DNA from: an uncultured Clostridia bacterium
GTDB lineage: Bacteria; Bacillota; Clostridia; Christensenellales; Pumilibacteraceae
Length of the DNA stretch: 64,000 nucleotides
Reading direction: 5' to 3'
NCBI GenBank assembly: GCA_947066105.1
Contig: CAMSYM010000002.1
Coordinates: forward strand, 62,001 to 126,000
Part shown: one piece after another, positions 42,625 to 50,199 of the stretch
Layout of the letters: each line of letters opens with the position of its first letter
Position numbering within the stretch: position 1 is the first letter of the stretch
The notes under the pieces: generated by a model
Told to the model about the DNA's origin: nothing
The model's input: only the letters and a program-made list of their open reading frames with translations
Databases searched by the model: none
Position numbers and translations under genes: made by a program

Positions 42625-43785
42625 TTGAGTTACTTTATCGACAGAGGCTATACGTCGCTCAATCATGTCGGCGAAGAACTGTGCGGCGACCGCGTGGAGT
42701 GCGCGCTCAACGGCGAGTGGCTTACCGCGGTGCTGTGCGACGGCATGGGCAGCGGCGTTAAAGCCAATATACTCGCGACGCTGTCGTCAAAGATTTTGTG
42801 TACAATGCTGTCGGCGGGCATTCCCATCAAGGACTGTATCGAAACGTTGATAGCGTCGTTGCCCGTGTGCAAAGTGCGCAACGTCGCGTACGCTACTTTT
42901 TCGGTCTGTCACATCAATACCGACGGCAAGGGCGAGATCTTGGAGTTCGACAACCCCGCGGCTATTCTGATACGAAACGGCGAAGTGAGCGATCTGCCGC
43001 GGCAAAAGGACGTTGTTTGCGGCAAGACGGTCTACACGACGCATATCGAGCTGACGGCTGGCGACGCGCTCGTTATGACGAGCGACGGCGTCGAGCATGC
43101 GGGAATAGGCATGCTCATGAACTTCGGCTGGGAACGCCCGCAGATAAAAGACTATCTGCGCCGCGCGGTCAAGCCCGGCATGTCGGCGTGCGCGATCTCG
43201 GCTACGCTCGCGGGCGAGTGCAACGAGCTGTACATGGATATGCCCGGCGACGATACGACGGCGCTGTGCGTCAAGGTGCGCGAGCATGCGCCCACGTCCG
43301 TTTTTGTCGGTCCGCCCATCAATAAGGACGACGACGCGGCGTACGTGCGCGACTTTATGGCGTTGCCCGGCAAGAAAGCCGTTTGCGGCGGAACAAGCTC
43401 GCAGATAGTGGCGCGTCAGCTCGGCACGGAAGTCACCACGAGCTTCGAGTTTATAGACCGGGACATACCGCCGATAGGGTATATCAAGGGCATCGACCTG
43501 ACTACCGAGGGCGTTATAACGGTGCGGCGCGTGCTGGAACTGTCCGAAAAATATCTCGATCCCGCGGATTTCGGCGCAAAGGTCTTGGACAGGCGGGACG
43601 GCGCGACAATGCTCGCCAAACTGCTGTTCGAGGACTCGACGGACGTTAATTTTTTTGTCGGGCAATCGCAAAACCACGCGCACGACGGGCTGGACATCGA
43701 AACGACGATGAAGCTCAAACTCATCGATAAGCTCGCGTCCAATCTCAGACTGATGGGAAAAAACGTGACTGTAAGATACAACTGA
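42625..43785 (+). CDS. SpoIIE/PP2C-type serine phosphatase of the hydrogenase operon
   Basis: A 386-residue protein. Residues 1-220 form a SpoIIE-like PP2C phosphatase with metal-binding motifs LCDGMGSG, MTSDGVEH and PGDDTTALCV. Residues 230-386 form a second domain with no name I can give (TSSQIVARQLGTEV, GVITVRRVLEL, HAHDGLDIETT), seen with such phosphatases in hydrogenase operons. The start codon is TTG at 42625, two bases after the sensor gene stop. The tight coupling suggests the sensor controls this phosphatase. The target phosphoprotein is unknown. Confidence 0.87.
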   Translation: MSYFIDRGYTSLNHVGEELCGDRVECALNGEWLTAVLCDGMGSGVKANILATLSSKILCTMLSAGIPIKDCIETLIASLPVCKVRNVAYATFSVCHINTDGKGEILEFDNPAAILIRNGEVSDLPRQKDVVCGKTVYTTHIELTAGDALVMTSDGVEHAGIGMLMNFGWERPQIKDYLRRAVKPGMSACAISATLAGECNELYMDMPGDDTTALCVKVREHAPTSVFVGPPINKDDDAAYVRDFMALPGKKAVCGGTSSQIVARQLGTEVTTSFEFIDRDIPPIGYIKGIDLTTEGVITVRRVLELSEKYLDPADFGAKVLDRRDGATMLAKLLFEDSTDVNFFVGQSQNHAHDGLDIETTMKLKLIDKLASNLRLMGKNVTVRYN

Positions 43786-43863
43786 ACAAACCTTTCGACG
43801 GCGCGTTGCCGTTACTCGGCGCGCGGCGAACGACTGACTTTTTTAACGGAGATTGCTATCAAT

Positions 43864-45315
43864 ATGATACATAACAGACTATTCGACACTACCGTACAGC
43901 AGATAAAGTACGAGGTAATAAAAGAACTTATCCGCGCATACGATTCGGGCGATCTGACCGACGTTTATCACGACGTGCCTGTAAAGATCATGCCCGGTCC
44001 CAAGGCGAGCCTTAGGTGTTGCATATACAAGGAACGCGCGATCATACAGGAGCGGCTCAAAATCGCTATGGGCGGGGATAAAGAAAACCCCAATGTCGTG
44101 GAAGTGATAGATATCGCTTGCGACGAGTGTCCCGTCGACGGCGTGTTCGTAACGCCCGCTTGCCGCGGCTGTATATCGCACCGTTGCATGGAAGTGTGTC
44201 CCAAAAACGCCATTACGATAGTAGACAAGCATGCGGTCGTCGATAAGGAGAAATGTATCGAGTGCGGGCGTTGTACTCAGGCTTGCCCGTACAACGCGAT
44301 CATCCTGCAAAAGCGTCCGTGCGTGCTCAGCTGTAAGGCGGGCGCGATAAAGGTCAACGCCGATAAGAAAGCGGTCATAGACAACGACAAATGCGTCGGT
44401 TGCGGCGCGTGCGTGTACCAGTGTCCGTTCGGCGCGATAGCCGACAAGTCGTATATTCTCGACGCGCTCGAACTTATCAAGAATTCGGAGAACAACACCA
44501 AGTACAAGGTTTATGCCATAATCGCGCCCGCGATAGTCGCGCAGTTCAATTACGCGCGTATCGAGCAGGTGGTAACGGGCATGCACGATCTCGGTTTCCA
44601 CCAGGTCGTGGAGACGGCTATCGGCGCGGACCTTACGCTCGACAGGGAAGCGGACGAACTCAAAGAACACGGCACGCTCACCACGTCGTGCTGTCCGAGC
44701 TTTGTCAAGTACATACATAAAAACTTCCCCGAGCTTGTCAAGTACATATCTACCACGCCGTCGCCGATGGTGATGGCGGGCAAGCTCATAAAAGCTATGG
44801 ATCCGACGGGAAAGGTAATATTCATCGGACCGTGTACCGCAAAGAAATTCGAGTACAAGCAGGATATCGCCAAGGACTTTATCGATTGCGTACTGTCGTT
44901 CGAGGAGCTTCAAGCGTTTTTGGACGCGCGCGACATCGACGTGTCGTCGTTGCCCGATACCGACTTCGACAACGCGTCCTATTACGGGCGTATTTTCGCG
45001 CGGTCGGGCGGTATAGTCGAGGGCGTGACCGATCTCGCCAAGGAGCGCGGGTTCGAAGTCAGCCCCATAGCCATGAGCGGACTGGACGAGTGCAAAAAGC
45101 AACTGCTGTTGTTGAAGCTCGGCAAATCGCCGTATACATTCTTCGAGGGCATGGCGTGCGACGGCGGGTGCGTCAACGGCGCGCTGTGTCTGCACCACGG
45201 TCCCAAGAGCTTGACGGACGTCAATAAGTACGGAGCGCAAGCCAAGGAGAAGTCGGTGGAAGGCAGTGTCAAACTGTACGAGCTTGCGAAAAATTCGGCG
45301 AAGACCGACGAATAG
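43864..45315 (+). CDS. [FeFe]-hydrogenase (monomeric, group A/B type, HydA2-like)
   Basis: A 483-residue enzyme with an N-terminal conserved region (residues 1-75), several [4Fe-4S] sites (CRGCISHRCMEVCP, CIECGRCTQACP, CVGCGACVYQCP) and a complete H-cluster domain: L1 TSCCPSFVKYI, L2 GPCTAKKFEYK and L3 FFEGMACDGGCVNGA. All H-cluster Cys ligands are present, so it should be catalytic. It either evolves H2 from reduced ferredoxin or takes H2 up. ATG 43864 lies behind ACGGAGAT, 78 bases after the phosphatase gene. The ferredoxin at 15201 is a likely partner. Confidence 0.92.
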   Translation: MIHNRLFDTTVQQIKYEVIKELIRAYDSGDLTDVYHDVPVKIMPGPKASLRCCIYKERAIIQERLKIAMGGDKENPNVVEVIDIACDECPVDGVFVTPACRGCISHRCMEVCPKNAITIVDKHAVVDKEKCIECGRCTQACPYNAIILQKRPCVLSCKAGAIKVNADKKAVIDNDKCVGCGACVYQCPFGAIADKSYILDALELIKNSENNTKYKVYAIIAPAIVAQFNYARIEQVVTGMHDLGFHQVVETAIGADLTLDREADELKEHGTLTTSCCPSFVKYIHKNFPELVKYISTTPSPMVMAGKLIKAMDPTGKVIFIGPCTAKKFEYKQDIAKDFIDCVLSFEELQAFLDARDIDVSSLPDTDFDNASYYGRIFARSGGIVEGVTDLAKERGFEVSPIAMSGLDECKKQLLLLKLGKSPYTFFEGMACDGGCVNGALCLHHGPKSLTDVNKYGAQAKEKSVEGSVKLYELAKNSAKTDE

Positions 45316-45392
45316 CGGCGAAACGCGCGTTTGCGGCGCGCTCGCGGTCGGGCGGCGAATATAATACGAAAAACCTGTCAATAATCGGCGGC

Positions 45393-45785
45393 ATGAAGAA
45401 ACTTTGTGCCGCCGTTATTTTATTTGCGCTCGCGGCGGTTTTCACCGCCGTGTGGTTCAGTCCGCTCGTCGCGCTCGGCGCACCGCAGATTTACGATAAC
45501 AACAACGCGATCGCGCGCGCGGACGGGCTGTGCTACGGCGCGAACGACGTTGTGCGCGTCGAGTTTGCCGGCGGCGCGGACGAGTTGGACGCGGCATTGG
45601 CGCGTATCGGCGCGGTGACAGTCAAAACGGTGCGCACGGATTGCGTGACCGTGGTCTACGCGTACAGCGCGCGCGTCGCGGCTAAGTCGCTTTACGACTG
45701 CGACGGCAACGAGTACAACGTAATGGCGGCGTACGGCGACGGCACGGTCAAGCTGGGTACGCCCATACTTCAAGGCTGTTTTTAA
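45393..45785 (+). CDS. Small secreted or membrane-anchored protein of unknown function
   Basis: A 130-residue protein beginning with a signal peptide or anchor (KKLCAAVILFALAAVFTAVW). The exported part of about 100 residues has two Cys pairs (CYG, CVT, CDG, QGC) and no recognised motif. A TATAAT at 45360-45365 has no good -35, and no ribosome binding site precedes the ATG. Codon use resembles that of its neighbours. Adjacency to a SpoIIQ-like gene might suggest a sporulation link, but that is speculation. Confidence 0.6.
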   Translation: MKKLCAAVILFALAAVFTAVWFSPLVALGAPQIYDNNNAIARADGLCYGANDVVRVEFAGGADELDAALARIGAVTVKTVRTDCVTVVYAYSARVAAKSLYDCDGNEYNVMAAYGDGTVKLGTPILQGCF

Positions 45786-45802
45786 AAAAATTTAATTCGC
45801 AT

Positions 45803-45830
45803 GTATATCGCCGAACATCTTGGCAATAAT
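45803..45830 (+). promoter_or_regulatory. Candidate sigma-F-like (forespore) promoter of the SpoIIQ-like gene
   Basis: GTATA (45803-45807), 14 bases, GGCAATAAT (45822-45830). These fit the Bacillus sigma-F boxes GYWTA and GGNRANANT. spoIIQ is sigma-F controlled in Bacillus, so the match is in the expected place, but it is based on consensus alone. Confidence 0.4.
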
Positions 45831-45853
45831 CATCGGTACGGAGGAATTCAATC

Positions 45854-46465
45854 ATGAAAACTTATCAGTCGAGCACAAAAGACAGAAGAAAGAACTTTTT
45901 TATTCGGCACAAGTATGCGTTGATCATTGCGGCGTCGGTATTGGTCGTAGCGGCGGTAATAACGCTGTCGGTCGTGTTTACTTTGCCTAATAAACCCGTC
46001 GATACGGATAGCGACGTCAAGCCGCCCGTAACGGACGTCACCACGCCGCCTACGGTGTTCATGCCCGTCAGCGGTGCGACCGTCGGCATGGAATACGCCG
46101 CGGACAAGCTCGTCCACTGGGAAACGCTCAATATTTGGAAGTGGCATCCCGCGCTGGACTTTGTCGGTAGCGGCGACGTCGTGGCGATCATGGACGGCAA
46201 GGTGACCGACATCGAAAAGACGACGCTTGACGGCAACGTCATCACTATCGAACACGACGGCGGTTATGTGTCTATTTACAAGTCGCTCGCGGGCGAAGTG
46301 ACGGTGAGCGTAGGCGACAGCGTCAAGGCGGGCGACAAGATAGGCGTTACGTCGACGAGTATGATGTCCGAGCTGGATACCGGCGCGCACCTGCACTTCG
46401 AGCTTAAAAAAGACGGCAAATACGTCGATCCCGCGACCGTTTTGCCGATGAACGAAGATAAATAA
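45854..46465 (+). CDS. spoIIQ: M23-family metallopeptidase, SpoIIQ-like
   Basis: A 203-residue protein with a short cytoplasmic start, one membrane helix (about residues 22-44) and an extracytoplasmic LytM/M23 domain. The zinc site is complete: HPALD (His98, Asp102) and HLHF (His179, His181), as in clostridial SpoIIQ proteins and unlike Bacillus SpoIIQ, where it is degenerate. SpoIIQ sits in the forespore membrane and binds SpoIIIAH across the intermembrane space during engulfment. The start is ATG 45854 behind GGAGGAA. A general cell-wall peptidase remains possible; size, topology and the upstream sigma-F-like boxes favour SpoIIQ. Confidence 0.75.
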   Translation: MKTYQSSTKDRRKNFFIRHKYALIIAASVLVVAAVITLSVVFTLPNKPVDTDSDVKPPVTDVTTPPTVFMPVSGATVGMEYAADKLVHWETLNIWKWHPALDFVGSGDVVAIMDGKVTDIEKTTLDGNVITIEHDGGYVSIYKSLAGEVTVSVGDSVKAGDKIGVTSTSMMSELDTGAHLHFELKKDGKYVDPATVLPMNEDK

Positions 46466-46468
46466 CAA

Positions 46469-46785
46469 GCCGGAGGCTTGGCGAAGCTTTTGTTTGCGAG
46501 AGCAGTAAATAAAGCGCAATGTTCGATAACGGCGTAGAAAACGACTCTGTGAACAAGAGCCGGAGGCTTGGCGAAGCTTTTGTTTGCGAGAGCAGTAAAT
46601 AAAGCGCAATGTTCGATAACGGCGTAGAAAAACGACTCTGCGAACAAGAGCCGAAGGCTTGGCGAAGCTTTTGTTTGCGAGAGTAGTAAATAAAACGCAA
46701 TGTTCGATAACGGCGTAGAAAAACGACTCTGTGAACAAGAGCCGAAGGCTTGGCGAAAAAGCTTGGCGAAGCTTGTTAAGTAGAT
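46469..46785. repeat. Tandem repeat, 3.4 copies of a 90-91-base unit
   Basis: Copies begin at 46469, 46559, 46650 and 46741, each starting GCCGGAGGCTTGGCGAAGC or GCCGAAGGCTTGGCGAAGC; the last is cut short after about 40 bases and carries a duplicated GCTTGGCGAA. The unit contains AGCAGTAAATAAAGCGCAAT and GTTCGATAACGGCGTAG. One-base differences between copies make a conserved reading frame unlikely. It lies in the 510-base gap after the SpoIIQ-like gene, which holds no other gene. Confidence 0.85.
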
Positions 46786-46937
46786 CTGTAAAGTAAAAGT
46801 CGCATGAACGCACAGTCCGATTTGGATATATGAGCACGGCTATATGCCGTGCTTTTGCGTGTCGGTAAAGCGTCGCGCGCGGGAAAACGCGCGTGTTTGC
46901 GGCGGAATGCGGCGGGAAAATTACGCGTGACAAACAG

Positions 46938-46966
46938 TTGATATTTACGTGTGATTATGGTATAAT
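46938..46966 (+). promoter_or_regulatory. Promoter of the MDR dehydrogenase gene, predicted 3-base leader
   Basis: TTGATA (46938-46943), 17 bases, TATAAT (46961-46966). The predicted start point 46973 lies three bases before the ATG. Confidence 0.8.
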
Positions 46967-46975
46967 GTAAGTATT

Positions 46976-47992
46976 ATGAAGGCGTACAGAATTCATGCTC
47001 CGCATACGGTAAAGCTCGAAGAAATGGATGCATTGCCTGTCGGGGATAAGTGCGTAAAGCTAAAAAACCTTATGTGCGGCATAACGCGGTTGGACGTTGC
47101 GGTATACGAGGGGCGAGCCGAAGCGCAATATCCCGTTATATCGGGGCGGCAATGCGTCGGGTTCGTGTCGGAGGTCGGCGCGGAAGTGACGGGCGTACAG
47201 CGCGGAAAACGCGTCGTAACGTTCCCGCACGCGAGCTGTCACAACTGCAAGGCGTGCAAGGACGCGCGGTTTTTCGATTGCGAAAAGCCCGCCGTTTTCG
47301 GCGTGGACGAGGACGGGTTTTTGAGCGATTTTTCGGTGGTGTCCGCCGACGACGTGTATGTGATACCCGACCGTATCAAGGACGAGGAAGCGGTGTTTAT
47401 CGAAAACGTCGCGCTCGCGCTTAACGCGTTGTCGCACATGAACGTCGATAAAGGCGATCAAATAGTCATAATGGGCGCGACGGTGGAAGGCATTATCTTG
47501 GCGCAAGCGGCTATGTATTATCAAGCCGTGCCGATCGTTGTCGACATGCGCGCCGATATGCTCGAACTGGCGCAAAGATCGGGCGTGTATTTTACGGTCA
47601 ACGCCGTCAACGACGACGTATGCAAAAAGATACTCAGCCTTACGGGCGGGCGAATGGCGGATGCGTGCGCGTATATGGTCGAGTCGGGCTTGCCGCTCCA
47701 AAGCGCGTGCGACTATACCGCCGTACACGGGCGCATAGCCGTGATAGGCAGGTCGAGCGGCGCGACGCTTAATTGCAACGTGTCCGAACTGCTCAAAAAA
47801 GATCTCGATCTTTTTACTGTCGTCGACTGCGGCAAAAACTATTCGTCGGCGATCAATCTGTTGGCGAACCACACCGTTTCCATCGAATCGTTGTGCGAAC
47901 GCATAGTGCCGTTCGACGAAGTGCCGGAAATGTTCGAAGCCTTGTCGGGCGACGGCGGAGATTATCAGCTTAAAACGGTGGTCAAAATTTAG
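46976..47992 (+). CDS. Zinc-type medium-chain dehydrogenase/reductase with altered catalytic zinc site
   Basis: A 338-residue MDR protein. The structural zinc lobe is intact (CHNCKACKDARFFDC, four Cys). The Rossmann domain begins at QIVIMGATVEGIILAQAAMYY; the glycine pattern G-A-T-V-E-G-I is weaker than GxGxxG. The catalytic zinc site has Cys (MCGITRLD), but the usual GHE is replaced by GRQ (SGRQCVG), removing the His ligand and the Glu. Catalysis by the standard alcohol dehydrogenase route is therefore doubtful. The predicted mRNA is nearly leaderless. Its substrate is unknown. Confidence 0.82.
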   Translation: MKAYRIHAPHTVKLEEMDALPVGDKCVKLKNLMCGITRLDVAVYEGRAEAQYPVISGRQCVGFVSEVGAEVTGVQRGKRVVTFPHASCHNCKACKDARFFDCEKPAVFGVDEDGFLSDFSVVSADDVYVIPDRIKDEEAVFIENVALALNALSHMNVDKGDQIVIMGATVEGIILAQAAMYYQAVPIVVDMRADMLELAQRSGVYFTVNAVNDDVCKKILSLTGGRMADACAYMVESGLPLQSACDYTAVHGRIAVIGRSSGATLNCNVSELLKKDLDLFTVVDCGKNYSSAINLLANHTVSIESLCERIVPFDEVPEMFEALSGDGGDYQLKTVVKI

Positions 47993-48032
47993 CGGGCGGT
48001 AACGATAATTATTCGCAGTTGCGGTAAATTGC

Positions 48033-48061
48033 TTGACAACAGCGCGTTCATGCTGTATAAT
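48033..48061 (+). promoter_or_regulatory. Promoter of rpmE
   Basis: TTGACA (48033-48038), 17 bases, TATAAT (48056-48061), both perfect. Confidence 0.9.
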
Positions 48062-48106
48062 TGTAAAGCTATTCAAAGTTTATAAAGCAAAGAGAGGTTA
48101 ACGACC

Positions 48107-48319
48107 ATGAAAAACAATATACATCCCGATTATCACGAAGTTACCGTCGAGTGCGCGTGCGGTGCTAAATTCGTCACAGGCTCGACGCAAAAAGGCGACG
48201 TCGTAAAGGTTGATATTTGCTCCAAGTGCCACCCGTTCTATACCGGCAAGCAAAAGCAGGCGGAAACGGGCGGACGCATAGCGCGCTTTAACGAACGCGC
48301 CGGCAAATCCGGCAAATAG
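48107..48319 (+). CDS. rpmE: 50S ribosomal protein L31 (zinc form)
   Basis: A 70-residue bL31 of the C+ type: the cysteines C-x-C (CAC) and C-x2-C (CSKC) bind zinc, followed by HPFYTGKQK, the diagnostic motif. L31 bridges the two ribosomal subunits. The ATG follows AGAGAGG at 48092-48098. It is monocistronic with its own promoter and terminator, and the genes that follow it (yqhQ-prmC, prfA) match the common rpmE-prmC-prfA neighbourhood. Confidence 0.97.
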   Translation: MKNNIHPDYHEVTVECACGAKFVTGSTQKGDVVKVDICSKCHPFYTGKQKQAETGGRIARFNERAGKSGK

Positions 48320-48334
48320 GTTGCTTTAACAAAG

Positions 48335-48359
48335 CGGCGGGTTTTGACCCGTCGTTTTT
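48335..48359 (+). terminator. Terminator of rpmE
   Basis: CGGCGGGT (48335-48342) pairs with ACCCGTCG (48347-48354) around TTTG, followed by five T. Confidence 0.88.
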
Positions 48360-48435
48360 CTTTATGCGGATCGAAACATGTTTAAGTGTTTCGATTTGTT
48401 TTTTGCGGCATTGATAGTGTCGCAACGGTGGAACG

Positions 48436-50199
48436 ATGTCAAAAAAACAACGGGACAATAATTACGACACTTCGACAAAAACGCGCCGCACATTGATAGG
48501 CGGGCAAGCGCTTTTGGAAGGCGTCATGATGCGCGGAAAAGCGTCCGTCGCAATGGCGGTGCGTTCGCCGAGCGGCGATATAGAACTGCATACGGAACGG
48601 TTGAAGCCGCGCTCGGTCGCGAGCAAGATACCTATCGTGCGCGGCGTGGTCTCATTCGTTAGTTCGCTCTCCGTCGGCATGTCCGCATTGCTCAAATCGG
48701 CGGAAGTCAGCTCGCCCGAAGACGAAACTCCGTCCAAAGGCTCGACTGCGTTCGCGGTCGCGTTGGGCGTGCTGCTTGCCGTGGGGCTGTTTATAGCGTT
48801 GCCGTGGTTCGTCGGTTGGGCGATAAAACGCTGGACGTCGTTCGATAACGTCGCGGTCATTTCCGTGATAGAAGGCTTGACGCGACTGACGGTTTTTATA
48901 GCGTATCTGTCCGCCGTGCGGCTCATGCCCGATATCAAACGCACGTTCATGTATCACGGCGCGGAACACCGCACTATAAACTGCTACGAACGCGGCTTGC
49001 CGCTCACGGTGGAAAACGTGCAGTCATGCTCGACCAAGCACAACCGTTGCGGCACTACGTTTTTGTTTTTCGTCGTGATATTCGCGATACTCACGTACGC
49101 GCTGTTGAACTGGATATTCACGCTGTTCGTCGGCTACGAATATCTGTTTGAAAATTTCTTTTTTACATTGGCTATACGGCTGTTGCTGTTGCCGCTTATC
49201 GCGGGATTGTCGTTCGAGCTGTTGCGCGGATTGGCGATGTTGCCCGACAACAAATTCACCAACGCACTGCGCGCGCCCGGACTGGCTTTGCAAAAGCTTT
49301 CCACGTGCATACCCGACGACGGCATGGCGGAATGCGCCATCGCCGCGTTCAAAGCCGTACTCGAACTGGACGAACAGCCAAACAAGCCGACCGTCGACTT
49401 TTTCGAGCGCGAGTTCGCGACCGAGCGCAAAAGGCTTGCCGAGCGTTTGCCCGACGATCCGCAGGACGCGGATTGGATATACTGTCACATTCTCGGCAAA
49501 AAGCGCGGGGAGCTGGGTAGCGTGGCGTTCGTCAACGTCAAGCTCGTCAGGCAAGCCGACGCGTATGCCGACAGGCTTTTGGCTGGCGAGCCGCTCGATT
49601 ATATACTCGGCAACAGCGAGTTTTGCGGCATAAAGATAAACGTCGACGACCGTGTGCTTATACCTCGGTTCGAAACGGAAGCGCTTGCGGAACTCGCCGT
49701 AAAAGAGATAGGCGACGGCGCGCCGCGCGTACTCGACCTGTGTACGGGATCGGGCTGTATTTCGGCGGTCATTGCCAAGAATACGAAAGCGCAGGTGACG
49801 GCTGTCGATATTTCCGCCGCCGCGCTCGAAGTGGCAAAAACCAATCTCGACGGCTTAAACGTGACGCTCGTAAAGTCCGACATGTTCGATAACGTCGACG
49901 GAAAGTTCGATCTTATAGTGACCAACCCGCCGTACGTGCGCACGGAGGAGATAGACGGGTTGCAACCGCAGGTGACGGCGCAACCGCATATCGCGCTCGA
50001 CGGCGGCGACGACGGCTTGAAGTTTTATCGCGTTATAGCGGATAACGCCGCCGAGCATTTATCGGACGGCGGCGTGATAATGGCGGAAGTCGGCTACGAC
50101 CAAGCCGCCGAAGTATCGCGCCTGTTTTCCAAGCTCGGCGCGTGCGAAATAATAAAAGACCTTGACGGAGTGCAAAGGATAGTAATATGCAGGAAATAA
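48436..50199 (+). CDS. Fusion of YqhQ (DUF1385) membrane protein and PrmC release-factor methyltransferase
   Basis: A single 587-residue frame. Residues 1-320 are YqhQ/DUF1385: GGQALLEGVMMRGK, the HGAEHRTINCYE motif, STKHNRCGTTFLFF and about four membrane helices. Residues 330-587 are PrmC, the SAM-dependent enzyme that methylates the Gln of the GGQ motif in release factors: an N-terminal helical domain with LDYILGNSEFCG, the SAM site LDLCTGSGCI and the catalytic NPPY near 497-500. In most Firmicutes these are separate neighbouring genes. The fusion would tether PrmC to the membrane. The stop overlaps prfA, the gene for its substrate RF1, by 13 bases. No internal start with a ribosome binding site is obvious. 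Confidence 0.9.
   Translation: MSKKQRDNNYDTSTKTRRTLIGGQALLEGVMMRGKASVAMAVRSPSGDIELHTERLKPRSVASKIPIVRGVVSFVSSLSVGMSALLKSAEVSSPEDETPSKGSTAFAVALGVLLAVGLFIALPWFVGWAIKRWTSFDNVAVISVIEGLTRLTVFIAYLSAVRLMPDIKRTFMYHGAEHRTINCYERGLPLTVENVQSCSTKHNRCGTTFLFFVVIFAILTYALLNWIFTLFVGYEYLFENFFFTLAIRLLLLPLIAGLSFELLRGLAMLPDNKFTNALRAPGLALQKLSTCIPDDGMAECAIAAFKAVLELDEQPNKPTVDFFEREFATERKRLAERLPDDPQDADWIYCHILGKKRGELGSVAFVNVKLVRQADAYADRLLAGEPLDYILGNSEFCGIKINVDDRVLIPRFETEALAELAVKEIGDGAPRVLDLCTGSGCISAVIAKNTKAQVTAVDISAAALEVAKTNLDGLNVTLVKSDMFDNVDGKFDLIVTNPPYVRTEEIDGLQPQVTAQPHIALDGGDDGLKFYRVIADNAAEHLSDGGVIMAEVGYDQAAEVSRLFSKLGACEIIKDLDGVQRIVICRK

Noticed and set aside
46276..46933. Minus-strand frames across the tandem repeat that would encode repeated peptides such as FYAVIEHCALFTALANKS
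   Set aside because: Unit lengths of 90, 91 and 91 bases shift the frame between copies, there is no ribosome binding site, and the frames run antisense into the SpoIIQ-like gene. A DNA repeat explains them better.
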